Assembly: GCF_031845265.1 (NCBI RefSeq)
Contig: NZ_JAVRBG010000004.1
Location: 217,296 to 281,295, forward strand
Direction: 5' to 3'
DNA: 64,000 nucleotides
Source: Mesonia ostreae
GTDB taxonomy: Bacteria > Bacteroidota > Bacteroidia > Flavobacteriales > Flavobacteriaceae
Below are positions 1 through 10,081 of this stretch, piece after piece (positions within the stretch are counted from its first letter, which is position 1; each line of letters opens with the position of its first letter). The notes below the pieces were generated by a model, which saw only the letters and a program-made list of their open reading frames with translations, made no database searches and was not told the origin of the DNA. A program made the translations under genes and the position numbers.

Positions 1-501
1 GAGCGTTTTTCTAAAATAGGGTCTTTACCCAAGCTAGAAGCTACCAATATCATTAAAGCTACACAAGACGCTTACGATTACCTAAAGGCACGTTCTTCTA
101 GACTTATCAATTTTGAGATTCATCTTCCTTCCAACGAGATTATCGTAGACCTCAACGAAGAGCTTTACAGCTGGACCATTGAAAATTTGGTAAAAAATGC
201 CATCGATGCTTTAAAAGGAAAAGGAGACATTAAGATTGAAATGCTTGAAGAATCTAAATGGGTGCACATTTTAATTACCGATAACGGAAAAGGTATTCCG
301 AAGAGTCAATTTAAAAAGATTTTTTCTCCTGGAGTAACCTCTAAAAAGAGAGGCTGGGGCCTCGGACTTTCTCTCGCCAAACGAATTATTGAAACCTATC
401 ACGAAGGTAAAATTAAGGTTTTAAAAAGTGAGATTAATCAAGGCACTACTTTTGAAATTAAGCTTCAAAAAAAGATTAGTGCTATAAAACCAAGGGGTTA
501 A
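1..501 (+). CDS. Sensor histidine kinase, C-terminal part (5' end outside window)
   Basis: The reading frame is open from base 1 and ends at 501, so only the C-terminal 166 residues are present. The ATP-binding HATPase_c domain is clear: an N box (ENLVKNAIDAL), a G1 box (DNGKGI) and a G2 box (GWGLGLSLAKRII). This part binds ATP and phosphorylates the His of the missing dimerisation domain. The sensor and the partner regulator cannot be seen. It converges with the HIT gene downstream. Confidence 0.9.
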   Translation, partial: ERFSKIGSLPKLEATNIIKATQDAYDYLKARSSRLINFEIHLPSNEIIVDLNEELYSWTIENLVKNAIDALKGKGDIKIEMLEESKWVHILITDNGKGIPKSQFKKIFSPGVTSKKRGWGLGLSLAKRIIETYHEGKIKVLKSEINQGTTFEIKLQKKISAIKPRG

Positions 502-510
502 AACCCCTTG
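491..510. terminator. Hairpin between convergent genes
   Basis: CAAGGGG and CCCCTTG form a 7-bp perfect stem around TTAAAA, and the kinase stop codon lies in the loop. The site sits between convergent genes. There is no good T tract on either side, so this is a weak terminator call. Confidence 0.4.
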
Positions 511-523
511 AGAGGTGAGAGCT

Positions 524-916
524 TTATGAGAGGTTAGCTTGAATGCGTTGAGAAAGTTCTTCCATTTCTTCATCACTTACTTTTACTTTTCGTTCAAAAC
601 GCATATCATCCATCTCATGTAAAGGAATTAAATGCACGTGAACGTGAGGCACTTCTAAGCCTACCACTGCCATTCCAATACGTTTACACGGAATTGTTTT
701 CCGTAAAGCTAAAGCTACTTTTCTAGAAAATTTCATCAGCTTATCATAGGTTTCTTCATCTAAATCGAAAAGCTTATTAACTTCCTTTTTAGGGATGCAA
801 AGGGTATGTCCTTTAGAATTTGGGTTAATGTCTAAAAAAGCTAGAAACTCGTCATTTTCTGCCACTTTGTAAGCAGGAATTTCTCCGTTAATGATTTTGG
901 TAAATAGCGTAGGCAT
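524..916 (-). CDS. HIT family nucleotide hydrolase/transferase
   Basis: A 130-residue protein of the usual size for the HINT/HIT family of purine nucleotide phosphoramidases. The histidine triad HVHVHLIPL is at residues 91-99, and the N-terminal strand (residues 1-35) has the typical FTKIINGEIPAYKV pattern. It is probably a cytosolic housekeeping enzyme with an AMP-linked substrate; the exact substrate cannot be told from sequence. It lies alone between the kinase and an ABC permease. Confidence 0.9.
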   Translation of the reverse strand: MPTLFTKIINGEIPAYKVAENDEFLAFLDINPNSKGHTLCIPKKEVNKLFDLDEETYDKLMKFSRKVALALRKTIPCKRIGMAVVGLEVPHVHVHLIPLHEMDDMRFERKVKVSDEEMEELSQRIQANLS

Positions 917-1055
917 ATGTTTTTTGTTTTAAAATTAATCGTGTCTTACTAAGAAATTAGACCTTATGACTGTTAGATTTTAGATGTAAAACTAAATCAG
1001 TAATCAGATTTAAATCTAAACTATAAAAAGCAGACTAAAAAATAAAATCAGAAGT

Positions 1056-2168
1056 TTAGGTTCTAACATCTAGTGCGTCTCGCAAGGCATTCCCTATCAA
1101 CATAAATGCCATCACCAAACTCATAATAGCTAGCCCTGGAATAATAGCTAGGTAAGGTTTTCCTAAAATTATATAACTGTAATGGTCTTTGATCATTCCG
1201 CCCCAACTAGGCGTGGGAGGTTGCGCGCCAATTCCTAAGAAACTAAGTCCGCTTTCTACCAAAATTGCCGCGGCAAAATTAGCTGCCGAAATCACAATTA
1301 CAGGAGCGATAATATTGGGGATAATATGTTTTTGAATAATCCTAAAATTGCTAAATCCTAAAGCTTTTGCGGCAGTTACATAAGCTAGTTTTTTAACGCC
1401 CATCACTTGTCCGCGCACCACTCTGGCGACTTCTACCCACATCGTTAATCCTACGGCAATAAAAACTTGCCAAAAGCCTTTCCCTAAAGCCAACGTAATC
1501 GCAATCACCAACAATAAGGTAGGAATAGACCAGGTGACATTGATGAGCCACATAATGGCTTGATCTACTTTTCCGCCATAATAACCTGCAATAGCACCTA
1601 GTGAAATTCCGATTACCAACGAAATAAATACCGCCACAAACCCAATAGATAAGGAGATACGAATCCCTATCAACATTCGGCTTAGCATATCTCTTCCGTA
1701 TTTATCGGTTCCTAGGTAAAATGTCTTTTGTTGAAGAAATTCTTTTTCTACTTCTTCCCAGCTCCCCACTCCTTCAAAATCTTTTGCTAAAGTGTACGTC
1801 TTGGTTAAGCCTTCAATTCCTGCTCCCGTATAAGGTTTCACATAAAGCGTATCTTGTGTAAACGTATAGCTACTGATAGGAATTTCTGCGGAAGAGATTT
1901 GATTTCCGAAGAAAAAAGAGGAGAATACATTTTGTGAGGATTCTTCTACCGGAAAACTCAACATATTCACCGAAAACCCTGGATTTTTTGAGTGAATAGC
2001 CAAATGCATTTGATTGGCATTCTGGGTGTCGTCTGGTGCTACTGCATAAGCAAAAACAGCTAAAAAGAAACAAAAAATCACAAACCAGAAACTTAAAACG
2101 CCCCAAAAGTTCTTTTTAAACTTTTGGAGCGCTAATTGAGTTAATGAATTGGATTTTTGCGTATTCAT
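1056..2168 (-). CDS. ABC transporter permease, OppC/DppC type
   Basis: A 370-residue inner-membrane permease of a peptide/nickel-type ABC importer. TM1 is at about residues 20-45, followed by a long hydrophilic stretch (about 46-150) and then GTDKYGRDMLSRM, the classic start of the OppC/DppC core. Five further membrane segments follow, with the EAA-type loop around AAKALGFSNF (about residue 270). The extended segment after TM1 is larger than in enteric OppC. No ATPase, binding protein or partner permease lies next to it, so its partners must be elsewhere. Confidence 0.88.
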   Translation of the reverse strand: MNTQKSNSLTQLALQKFKKNFWGVLSFWFVIFCFFLAVFAYAVAPDDTQNANQMHLAIHSKNPGFSVNMLSFPVEESSQNVFSSFFFGNQISSAEIPISSYTFTQDTLYVKPYTGAGIEGLTKTYTLAKDFEGVGSWEEVEKEFLQQKTFYLGTDKYGRDMLSRMLIGIRISLSIGFVAVFISLVIGISLGAIAGYYGGKVDQAIMWLINVTWSIPTLLLVIAITLALGKGFWQVFIAVGLTMWVEVARVVRGQVMGVKKLAYVTAAKALGFSNFRIIQKHIIPNIIAPVIVISAANFAAAILVESGLSFLGIGAQPPTPSWGGMIKDHYSYIILGKPYLAIIPGLAIMSLVMAFMLIGNALRDALDVRT

Positions 2169-2336
2169 GTTATACCAATTTAAATATATAACGTCATATT
2201 AAGAAATTGAATTATTTTAAGCCTAATTGAAATTAAAAATGATTAGCATAGCCTTTTTACGGTAATAATTTTTAGTGATAAGTAAGCATAAAAGAAACGA
2301 TTTAATTGTGACATTATCTGTTAATTTGGTATAGAA

Positions 2337-4496
2337 TTAGTCTTTAATGGTCGCCACCTCAGACTTTTCAAAATTGTTCAGTTTTAAATCCTCTAAAACG
2401 TGGATAGCTTCCTCTACATATACATCTTTGCTTAAGTTCTCGTGCCAACGCACTCTTTTTTCCAATAAGGTAGAATCTGTTTTAAACAACTCTTCCTCGT
2501 AAGGCAAGGACGTAAAGGTAAGGTTACTGTTGTATTCGTTGATCGCATCAAAATGTTTTGCTTTTTGTTCGCTTTCCATTATTTGAGCTTTATATTTATC
2601 GTACTTTAAACTAAAAATATCTACCTCTCTCTGCTCTTTAATCCAACGAGCGCTCTCATCAATCATCTTTAGCTGCTCATTTTTGGCCATGCGATCTTTA
2701 CTGCTTTTAATGGTTTCCTCAAAATCGATATAACCTTCCCAAGTCTCATAATCTGCCGAATCTATTTGATCCCACGGCAATGGATTATTCATATCTTTTT
2801 CACCCAAATCAATATAGCTATAACGGTCTGGCACTACCACATCACTTTTTACGCCTTCTAACTGTGTAGAACCACCATTTACTCTATAAAATTTTTGCCT
2901 GGTGATTTTTAAAGCTCCCATATCTCCTAACTTATTATTTCTCATATATCCGTTAAGATCTACCACTCCTTGCACAGTTCCTTTCCCATAAGTTTGTTTG
3001 CTTCCAATAACTATAGCACGTTTGTAATCTTGCATCGCTGCAGCTAAAATTTCTGAAGCAGAAGCAGATAATTCATTTACTAAAATTACCAAAGGACCAT
3101 CCCAAAGAATAGAAGCATCTGTATCTGGCAAGATCTCTACTTTATTATTTCCAGAACGAACTTGTACGATAGGTCCTTCTTTGATAAACAATCCAGCAAT
3201 ATCTACTACAGAAGAAAGGGAGCCACCGCCATTGTTTCTTAAGTCGATGACCAAACCGTCCATATTTTCTTTCTTTAAAGCGATAATTTCTTTTTCAATA
3301 TCTGTAGCAGCATTTCTATTATCGCTATTTTCCATATCAAAATAGAACTTTGGAAGGTTGATCAACCCGTAGTTTTTTCCTTCTTTTTTCACCATAGAGC
3401 TTTTGGCGTAGGTTTCTTCAATTTCTACCACATCTCTAACAATAGCAATCTCTTCTATAGAACCACTTACTTTTTTAACGGTTAATATCACTTTAGTTCC
3501 TTTAGGCCCTTTGATTAGGCTTACCGCATCATCTAATGGCATCCCAATAATGCTTACAGATTCTTTCTCTCCTTCTTGTCTTACTTTTTGAATTACATCT
3601 CCTACTTCTAATTCTTCTCCTCTCCAAGCCGGACCTCCAGAAATAACATCTAAAATCTTAATCTCGTCCAATCTCTTCTGAAGACGTGCGCCAATTCCTT
3701 CTAAACTACCTCGCATTTGAATATCAAAACGCTCCTTATCTTCAGGTGCGAAATAAAATGTATGCGGATCAAAAACTTCTACAATAGAATTGATGTAAAT
3801 GGTAAACCAATCTTTTCTCTCTAAATCCTCATTAAGACTATAAAACTCGTCCATTGATTTCTTAGTAGTTTCTCGAGCCTCTTTCTCTAGCTCTGCATCT
3901 GTCTTGGTCTCGTAAGACTTATCTTCTTCAAGCTTCTTCTCTTCTTGTTCTCTTAAATCGTAGTATGTTGATAAGGTAGAAAATTTAAGTTGAGCTCTCC
4001 ATCTTTCCTTCAGTTCCTTTTTATTGGCCGCATATTCTAATTTCTCATAATCGGTATCGATGCTTTCCTCTTCAGAAAAATCAAAAGGCTTTTCTAGTAA
4101 TTCTTTGTAGAAACCTTTGGTATCTTCCATACGCTTTTGTAATCTATCGTGGGTAAGGTTAAAGAAATCTATCTTATGCGCTAAAATCTCGTCGTCAATT
4201 TTATTTTTTGAAGATCTAAAATCTTTAATATCGCTCTTTAAAAAATAACGCTTGCGCGAATCAATTCCGTTAAGGTAATCCTTATACACCTTTTGAGAAA
4301 AATCGTCATTAATATCTTTTGGACTATAGTGACCGCGAGTTAAAACAAGCGTAATTAATTCAATTAAAACCTGGTCTCTATCTGAATCTTCATTGGTCTC
4401 TATTTTATTGGTGGTAAAGCTGCATGAAGCAACCGCCAATAGTAAACCTAGCAAGAAAATCTTATAGTTACTTTTCATAAATCTTTTTATTTTCAT
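2337..4496 (-). CDS. prc: Carboxy-terminal processing protease (tail-specific protease, S41)
   Basis: A 719-residue periplasmic serine protease of the Tsp/Prc type. A lipoprotein signal ends at a Cys (LLAVASC); the ATG at 4478 would give a more typical signal length than the one used here. An N-terminal helical domain, a PDZ domain (about 250-340) and an S41 catalytic domain follow. The nucleophile region NELSASASEIL and the Lys motif GSKQTYGKGTVQ are present. The C terminus matches the extended Tsp-type tail. Expected role: degrading or trimming envelope proteins from their C termini. It is a single gene. Confidence 0.92.
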   Translation of the reverse strand: MKIKRFMKSNYKIFLLGLLLAVASCSFTTNKIETNEDSDRDQVLIELITLVLTRGHYSPKDINDDFSQKVYKDYLNGIDSRKRYFLKSDIKDFRSSKNKIDDEILAHKIDFFNLTHDRLQKRMEDTKGFYKELLEKPFDFSEEESIDTDYEKLEYAANKKELKERWRAQLKFSTLSTYYDLREQEEKKLEEDKSYETKTDAELEKEARETTKKSMDEFYSLNEDLERKDWFTIYINSIVEVFDPHTFYFAPEDKERFDIQMRGSLEGIGARLQKRLDEIKILDVISGGPAWRGEELEVGDVIQKVRQEGEKESVSIIGMPLDDAVSLIKGPKGTKVILTVKKVSGSIEEIAIVRDVVEIEETYAKSSMVKKEGKNYGLINLPKFYFDMENSDNRNAATDIEKEIIALKKENMDGLVIDLRNNGGGSLSSVVDIAGLFIKEGPIVQVRSGNNKVEILPDTDASILWDGPLVILVNELSASASEILAAAMQDYKRAIVIGSKQTYGKGTVQGVVDLNGYMRNNKLGDMGALKITRQKFYRVNGGSTQLEGVKSDVVVPDRYSYIDLGEKDMNNPLPWDQIDSADYETWEGYIDFEETIKSSKDRMAKNEQLKMIDESARWIKEQREVDIFSLKYDKYKAQIMESEQKAKHFDAINEYNSNLTFTSLPYEEELFKTDSTLLEKRVRWHENLSKDVYVEEAIHVLEDLKLNNFEKSEVATIKD

Positions 4497-4693
4497 TAGC
4501 GTTCCATAAGTATAGCATTAAAAATTATGCCAATTATCATTTATCTCTACAATTATTTGTCTCTTCTTAAAAACGTTGTAAATTAATATTTTTTTTTTAG
4601 CTGCCCAGCCAAATTCTTGTTAAGTTCAATTATGCTGTATTTCTTAGCAATCTAGATTGTTTTAATTTCTGTATTTTAGCCTCAAAAATTTAT

Positions 4694-5476
4694 ATGTCCA
4701 AAAAGAAACCTCTTATATTAGTGACCAATGATGATGGTATTACTGCTCCTGGAATACGCCACCTTATTTCGATTATGAAAAAGATTGGAGAAGTAATTGT
4801 GGTAGCGCCAGATCGCCCGCAAAGCGGAATGGGACACGCCATCACTATTAATGACAATCTATATTGTGATCCTGTAAAATTAGATTCTTCAGAAAGTCAC
4901 GAAGAATTTAGTTGTTCTGGTACTCCCGCAGATTGTGTAAAAATTGGCACGCAAGAGATTTTAAAACGTAAACCAGATTTATGCGTTAGTGGCATTAATC
5001 ACGGTTCTAACTCCAGTATTAACGTTATTTATTCTGGAACTATGAGTGCGGCTGTAGAAGCGGGAACCCAAGGTATTCCTGCTATTGGATTTTCATTGTT
5101 GGATTATTCACTTACTGCCAACTTTGAGCATACCACAAAATTTATTGAGACCATCACCAAAAATGTTATTGAAAATGGACTCCCAAAAGGAGTGGTTCTT
5201 AATGTAAATATTCCAAAACTTTCGGCTAAAGAAATAAAAGGAATTAAGGTATGCCGACAAGCGAAAGCAAATTGGCAAGAGATATTTGATAAGAGAAAGA
5301 ATCCCCAAGGAAGAGACTACTATTGGCTTTCTGGTGAGTTTATCAATGAAGACAGCGGTGAAGATACCGATGAATGGGCACTGGAACAAGGATATGTATC
5401 TGTAGTTCCTGTACAGTTCGACTTAACTGCACACCATGTTATAAAAGATTTAAACGATTGGAAATTAAATGATTAA
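4694..5476 (+). CDS. surE: 5'/3'-nucleotidase SurE
   Basis: 260 residues, the normal length for SurE. The metal-binding N terminus reads LVTNDDGITAPG (residues 9-20), and SGTPADCV and SGINHGSN follow as in the family. It dephosphorylates nucleoside monophosphates in the cytosol. It begins a rightward run; the next gene overlaps its end by 8 bp, suggesting translational coupling. Confidence 0.95.
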   Translation: MSKKKPLILVTNDDGITAPGIRHLISIMKKIGEVIVVAPDRPQSGMGHAITINDNLYCDPVKLDSSESHEEFSCSGTPADCVKIGTQEILKRKPDLCVSGINHGSNSSINVIYSGTMSAAVEAGTQGIPAIGFSLLDYSLTANFEHTTKFIETITKNVIENGLPKGVVLNVNIPKLSAKEIKGIKVCRQAKANWQEIFDKRKNPQGRDYYWLSGEFINEDSGEDTDEWALEQGYVSVVPVQFDLTAHHVIKDLNDWKLND

Positions 5477-5768
5477 AAAAGAAATTTTAATAGGCTTTTT
5501 AGTGGGAATCTTAGCGACTAGCGCGGGAATATTTTTATACGCTACACTTTTTTTAGGCGATGATCTCGTAGAATCCTTAAAAATCGCTCAAGCCAATGAT
5601 CGATTGGGAAGCGTTATCGCTTTAGGAGCTCTTCTAAATTTTCTGCCATTTTTTGTTTTTTTAAAGAAAGATAAAATTTACAGGGCAAGAGGAGTGATTC
5701 TTTTTACCATTCTTACAGGGGTTTTAATCGCACTGATTACTTTTAACGTCATCAGAAAAATTTTATAA
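5469..5768 (+). CDS. Small membrane protein between surE and lpxB
   Basis: 99 residues with three likely membrane segments (about 7-27, 48-65 and 74-93). It overlaps surE by 8 bp and ends 4 bp before lpxB, so it is almost certainly co-transcribed with them. No family is recognised. The position suggests an envelope role, but that is inference only. Confidence 0.75.
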   Translation: MIKKEILIGFLVGILATSAGIFLYATLFLGDDLVESLKIAQANDRLGSVIALGALLNFLPFFVFLKKDKIYRARGVILFTILTGVLIALITFNVIRKIL

Positions 5769-5772
5769 AATT

Positions 5773-6897
5773 ATGAAATATTACCTTATTGCTGGCGAAG
5801 CTTCTGGAGATTTACACGCCTCCAACCTTATGAAATCTTTAAAAGAGAAAGATACCGAGGCAGATTTTAGGTTTTGGGGCGGCGATCTTATGCAAGCTGT
5901 AGGTGGTACTTTAGTAAAACATTATCGGGAACTTGCTTTTATGGGATTTGCCGAAGTAGTTGCTAACTTAAGAACCATTTTTAAGAATATTGCTTTATGC
6001 AAAAAGGACATTCTAGCGTATCAACCCGATGTTATCCTATTTATAGATTATCCTGGTTTTAATTTTCGTATTGCTAAGTGGGCAAAACAGCAAGGTTTTC
6101 CTACGCATTATTATATTTCTCCCCAAATTTGGGCTTGGAAAGAAAACCGCATTAAAGCCATAAAGCGCGATGTGGACGAAATGTATGTTATTCTTCCGTT
6201 TGAGAAGGATTTTTACGAGGAGAAACATCAATTTCCTGTCCATTTTGTAGGTCATCCTTTACTAGATGCGATCAACCAGCGAGAAAAAATTTCTTTTGAA
6301 CAGTTTATAGAAACCAATAAGCTTCCCAACAAACCCATAATTGCATTATTACCCGGCAGCCGAAAACAGGAAATCTCTAAAATGCTAGAGACTATGTTAA
6401 GTATTACGCCGCATTATCCCGATTATCAATTTATTATTGCGGGCGCACCTAGCCAAGATGAAGAATACTATCAACCGTTTTTAAAAAAGAATCAGGTTTT
6501 TCTTATCAGTAACAAAACCTATAATTTACTAAGTGTTTCTACCGCGGCTTTGGTTACTTCGGGAACGGCAACCTTAGAAACTGCTCTATTTAACGTGCCA
6601 GAAGTGGTGTGTTATAAAGGAAGTTCTATTTCTTACCAAATTGCTAAACGTATTATTAACCTAAATTACATTTCTTTAGTCAACTTGATTATGGATAAAG
6701 AAGTGGTGAAAGAATTGATTCAAGGAGAATTTAATCCGAAGAAACTGAAGCAAGAACTCGATCTTATTTTAAAAAATCCGAAAAGAGAAAATATTTTAAA
6801 AGCATATTTAGAGCTTAAAAAGAAGCTTGGCGGAGTTGGCGCTAGCGATACAACTGCCACTTTGATTTACGAAAAACTAAACCCATCTCATGATTAA
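5773..6897 (+). CDS. lpxB: Lipid-A-disaccharide synthase
   Basis: 374 residues, the usual LpxB length. The N terminus has the family motif AGEASGDLHAS (residues 7-17), with ISPQIWAWKENR and LLPGSRKQEI further in. It joins UDP-2,3-diacylglucosamine to lipid X to make the tetraacyl disaccharide of lipid A at the inner face of the inner membrane. It lies 4 bp after the small membrane protein gene and overlaps the next gene by 8 bp. Confidence 0.95.
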   Translation: MKYYLIAGEASGDLHASNLMKSLKEKDTEADFRFWGGDLMQAVGGTLVKHYRELAFMGFAEVVANLRTIFKNIALCKKDILAYQPDVILFIDYPGFNFRIAKWAKQQGFPTHYYISPQIWAWKENRIKAIKRDVDEMYVILPFEKDFYEEKHQFPVHFVGHPLLDAINQREKISFEQFIETNKLPNKPIIALLPGSRKQEISKMLETMLSITPHYPDYQFIIAGAPSQDEEYYQPFLKKNQVFLISNKTYNLLSVSTAALVTSGTATLETALFNVPEVVCYKGSSISYQIAKRIINLNYISLVNLIMDKEVVKELIQGEFNPKKLKQELDLILKNPKRENILKAYLELKKKLGGVGASDTTATLIYEKLNPSHD

Positions 6898-7390
6898 AAA
6901 ACTTTTATTTCTAGTATTAATAGCAAGCATGGCTTCGTGTGGCTCTAGCCGAAAAGCAGCCAGCGGTCAAATAAAAAACAGCAATTCTTATAAATATGAT
7001 CCAGTACCTGAGGCAACTCGTATTGCCGATTATGCTTTAGGTTTTCAAGGAACTCGTTATAAATATGGAGGAACCACCAAAAGAGGAATGGATTGTTCTG
7101 GCTTAATTTACATTTCTTTCATGCAAGAAGATATTCAACTGCCACGAGTGTCTAGTGAGATGGCCAAAGAGGGATATAAAATTCATACCAACCAAGTGAA
7201 TGTAGGTGACTTGCTTTTTTTTAGAACGAATAAGCGTAAGCGTTCTATCAATCACGTGGGCTTGGTGGTAGAAATAATTCCTGGCAAAGTAAGCTTTATA
7301 CATTCTTCTACCTCTAGGGGCGTTATCGTTTCTTCTCTTAATGAAAAATACTGGAACTCTGCTTATGTGATGGCGCGAAGACTATTCTAA
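6890..7390 (+). CDS. NlpC/P60 family cell-wall peptidase, lipoprotein
   Basis: 166 residues with a lipoprotein signal (lipobox ending at Cys17) and one C40 peptidase domain. The catalytic Cys is in MDCSGL (Cys69), the His in NHVG (His122), and a third polar position is His138. It probably cuts gamma-D-Glu to diamino acid bonds in peptidoglycan peptides in the periplasm. It overlaps lpxB by 8 bp. Confidence 0.9.
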   Translation: MIKKLLFLVLIASMASCGSSRKAASGQIKNSNSYKYDPVPEATRIADYALGFQGTRYKYGGTTKRGMDCSGLIYISFMQEDIQLPRVSSEMAKEGYKIHTNQVNVGDLLFFRTNKRKRSINHVGLVVEIIPGKVSFIHSSTSRGVIVSSLNEKYWNSAYVMARRLF

Positions 7391-7445
7391 TAGGATATTT
7401 CGTAGGTAAATAGATAAAAACCATTTTTTTTGAGTAACTTTAATC

Positions 7446-9470
7446 GTGAAGCTACTCAATACCCCTTTGATTATCATCTGCTTATTCCTTATTATAGGGA
7501 TTTTATCGGGTCTTTACATTTCAGTATCTAAGGATGTTTTAATTATGATCATCGTTAGTTCTGGGGTCTTGCTAAGCTTGGCATTTCTCTATACCAAAAT
7601 GCAGCTGGCTCGCTCGTATCTTTATATGATAGTCGCTGCGGTAAGTTTTATTGGATTAGGCTTTTCCATTTCTGGGATACACGTTTTGAGGCAACATTCT
7701 ATTCATTCTGATTTATTTCAGGAAGAAAGCATGCTTCATCTAAGAATTAAAAAGTCATTAAAACCCAATCCGTATACCCATAATTATATTGCGGAAGTGA
7801 TTCCGCAGAACCCAAACATTTCTTCTTTTAGCATACTTCTCACCGAATTTCACGGAGATTCACTGCTTCCACATTTACGCGTAAACGATAAAGTATTCCT
7901 TCCGAAGAAAATCGAATTAGTGAACGCGCCTAAGATACCCTATCAATTTAATTACAGAGAATTTTTAAAGCATCAGCATGTTTTCGGAAAAATTAACTTC
8001 ACCCGAAACGAAATCGTCACTATTCCCACTACAACTATATCTTGGACGCAGGCTTCCGTAGATTTAAAACACCAGATTAGGGATAATCTATACCAATCTG
8101 GATTCCAATCGAAGCATATTGCCTTTATAGAGTCTTTGACATTGGGTAAAAAAGACCTGCTCTCTAAAGATACTTACCAAGATTTTTCTAAAGCCGGAGT
8201 TTTACACATTTTAGCCGTTTCAGGATTACACGTGGGACTTATACTGCTTATATTACTATTCTTCTTTCAACCTATATCAAAAACTAGAGCTGGAAAAATT
8301 TTCAGCAGTATTTGTATTATAGGTATACTTTGGGGCTATGCGTTTCTTGTTGGGTTTACGCCGTCTATTGTTAGGGCGGTTACGATGTTTAGTTTTTTGT
8401 CTTTTGCAAGAATCTCAAAACGCGACGGCAGTAGTCTAAGTTTACTCTTTCTTTCTGCCGTAGTCTTATTAGTTTACAATCCGTGTTTTGTATATCAAAT
8501 CGGCTTTCAGTTGAGTTACGCAGCGGTATTTTCTATTGTGACCCTCTATCCTATTCTGCATAAAAAAATCGCTTTTAAGTACTACTTACCAAAAAAAGCG
8601 TGGAGTGTTTTTTGTATAACCTTAACCGCGCAACTTGGCGTTTTTCCACTTTCGCTTTATTATTTTCATCAAGTTCCTGGTTTGTTTCTAATTAGTAACT
8701 TACTACTCATTCCTTTTCTATTATTGATATTGGGAACTTGTATTGTTAGTATAATTTGGAGCTCTATCGCTATCATTCCCGCTGTATTTAAAAACGTTTT
8801 TGAAATTATTATAGAAGTGGTTTTAAAATTTCTGCACTTTATCGCTTCTCAAAATAAGTTCATCATAGAAAAGGTATATTTTTCCCCAAACATGCTGGTG
8901 CTTTCTTTAATTGCTTTACTCCTCTTTATTTTCTTCGTTTATCAGAAAAAATGGACTTATTTATGGCTTTTTAGCGGATGTCTATTTTTAATGGAGATAA
9001 CATATGTCTACGAAACGGATACTTTACGGAAGCAAAAACGTTTCTATGTTTTTCACGAACATCAGAAAAGTGTGGTTGGGTTTCAGCGTGACGGGCAACT
9101 TACCTTAATTACTTCAGATTCTTTACGGATAAAAAATTATGAAGGATTACAAACTCAACAACACCTGAAAAATCTTCAAATTAAAAATCAGAAGAAAAAT
9201 TACTATGCTGTTTTCGGCGGAAGCCTATTTATTATCGATAGTATGGGAGTTTATAATGTACCAGAAATAGCTCCGATTCAATACTTGATGCTGGTAAACT
9301 CTCCTAAAGTAAATTTAGAAAAAGTAATCAACGTGCTTCAACCCCAGCAAATTATTGCCGACGGAAGTAATTATTATACTTATATAAAACGTTGGAGAAA
9401 AACTGCTCTAAAAAACAAAATCCCTTTTCACCATACGGGTAAAAAAGGGACTTTTGTAATGGACTATTAA
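7446..9470 (+). CDS. ComEC/Rec2 family membrane DNA-uptake protein
   Basis: 674 residues starting at GTG. N-terminal membrane segments and a DUF4131-like region are followed by the Competence domain, with the FSKAGVLHILAVSGLHVG motif near residues 247-264 and many membrane helices. The C-terminal about 140 residues keep a beta-rich pattern but lack the HxHxDH metal motif of the metallo-beta-lactamase-like domain in canonical ComEC, so that domain looks catalytically degenerate. Family role: passing single-stranded DNA across the inner membrane. Confidence 0.85.
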   Translation: MKLLNTPLIIICLFLIIGILSGLYISVSKDVLIMIIVSSGVLLSLAFLYTKMQLARSYLYMIVAAVSFIGLGFSISGIHVLRQHSIHSDLFQEESMLHLRIKKSLKPNPYTHNYIAEVIPQNPNISSFSILLTEFHGDSLLPHLRVNDKVFLPKKIELVNAPKIPYQFNYREFLKHQHVFGKINFTRNEIVTIPTTTISWTQASVDLKHQIRDNLYQSGFQSKHIAFIESLTLGKKDLLSKDTYQDFSKAGVLHILAVSGLHVGLILLILLFFFQPISKTRAGKIFSSICIIGILWGYAFLVGFTPSIVRAVTMFSFLSFARISKRDGSSLSLLFLSAVVLLVYNPCFVYQIGFQLSYAAVFSIVTLYPILHKKIAFKYYLPKKAWSVFCITLTAQLGVFPLSLYYFHQVPGLFLISNLLLIPFLLLILGTCIVSIIWSSIAIIPAVFKNVFEIIIEVVLKFLHFIASQNKFIIEKVYFSPNMLVLSLIALLLFIFFVYQKKWTYLWLFSGCLFLMEITYVYETDTLRKQKRFYVFHEHQKSVVGFQRDGQLTLITSDSLRIKNYEGLQTQQHLKNLQIKNQKKNYYAVFGGSLFIIDSMGVYNVPEIAPIQYLMLVNSPKVNLEKVINVLQPQQIIADGSNYYTYIKRWRKTALKNKIPFHHTGKKGTFVMDY

Positions 9471-9498
9471 ATATTTTGGCAGATTACCCTACTCAATA

Positions 9499-10044
9499 TT
9501 AATTCTTAAATGTTCCTTTAAAGTTTTTTTGATACTTCTGCCAAGCTTCTGCCGTAGTAAGCTTTTTATACTCATCACTCACAATCATCTTTAGGTAAAG
9601 CTCTAATTGTTGCGGCGTATGATAACCCGCTACTGGAGAAATAACTTCTGAATTTTCATCAAAAAAAACCATGGTAGGATAAGCCGAAACCTTTAAAGCG
9701 TGAGCAAATAAATGCTGACTGTTTCTACCTTTACGCCCTTCCTTGTATTTTAGATTGGTGTAAGTGAAATCTTTATAATGAACTTCACCTTTTCCTTCGG
9801 CATTAAACTTTACTGCATAAAAATGCTTATTGATATAATTGGCTACATCTTCATTGGCAAACGTATTTTTATCTAAGAGTTTACAGGGACCACACCAAGT
9901 GGTGTACACATCCATAAAAATCTTTTTTGGTTCTTTTTGTTGAGCTTCTAAAGCTTCATTCATACTCATCCATTGAATCTCTTGCGCCGAAACACTCAAT
10001 CCAATAAAAAGTATACACAAACTTATAAAATGTTTCATATTCAT
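9499..10044 (-). CDS. Secreted thioredoxin-like protein
   Basis: 181 residues with an N-terminal signal peptide (about 1-20) and a thioredoxin fold of the DUF255/Thioredoxin_7 kind. The active site is TTWCGPCK (Cys51 and Cys54), and the cis-Pro region is SAYPTMVFFD. It probably acts as a periplasmic thiol-disulfide reductase or chaperone. It lies just downstream of the POT transporter genes and may share their transcript (38-bp gap). Confidence 0.88.
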   Translation of the reverse strand: MNMKHFISLCILFIGLSVSAQEIQWMSMNEALEAQQKEPKKIFMDVYTTWCGPCKLLDKNTFANEDVANYINKHFYAVKFNAEGKGEVHYKDFTYTNLKYKEGRKGRNSQHLFAHALKVSAYPTMVFFDENSEVISPVAGYHTPQQLELYLKMIVSDEYKKLTTAEAWQKYQKNFKGTFKN

Positions 10045-10081
10045 TATTTAAACAAAGATTGTTCCAAAAAATGCTTCTTCA

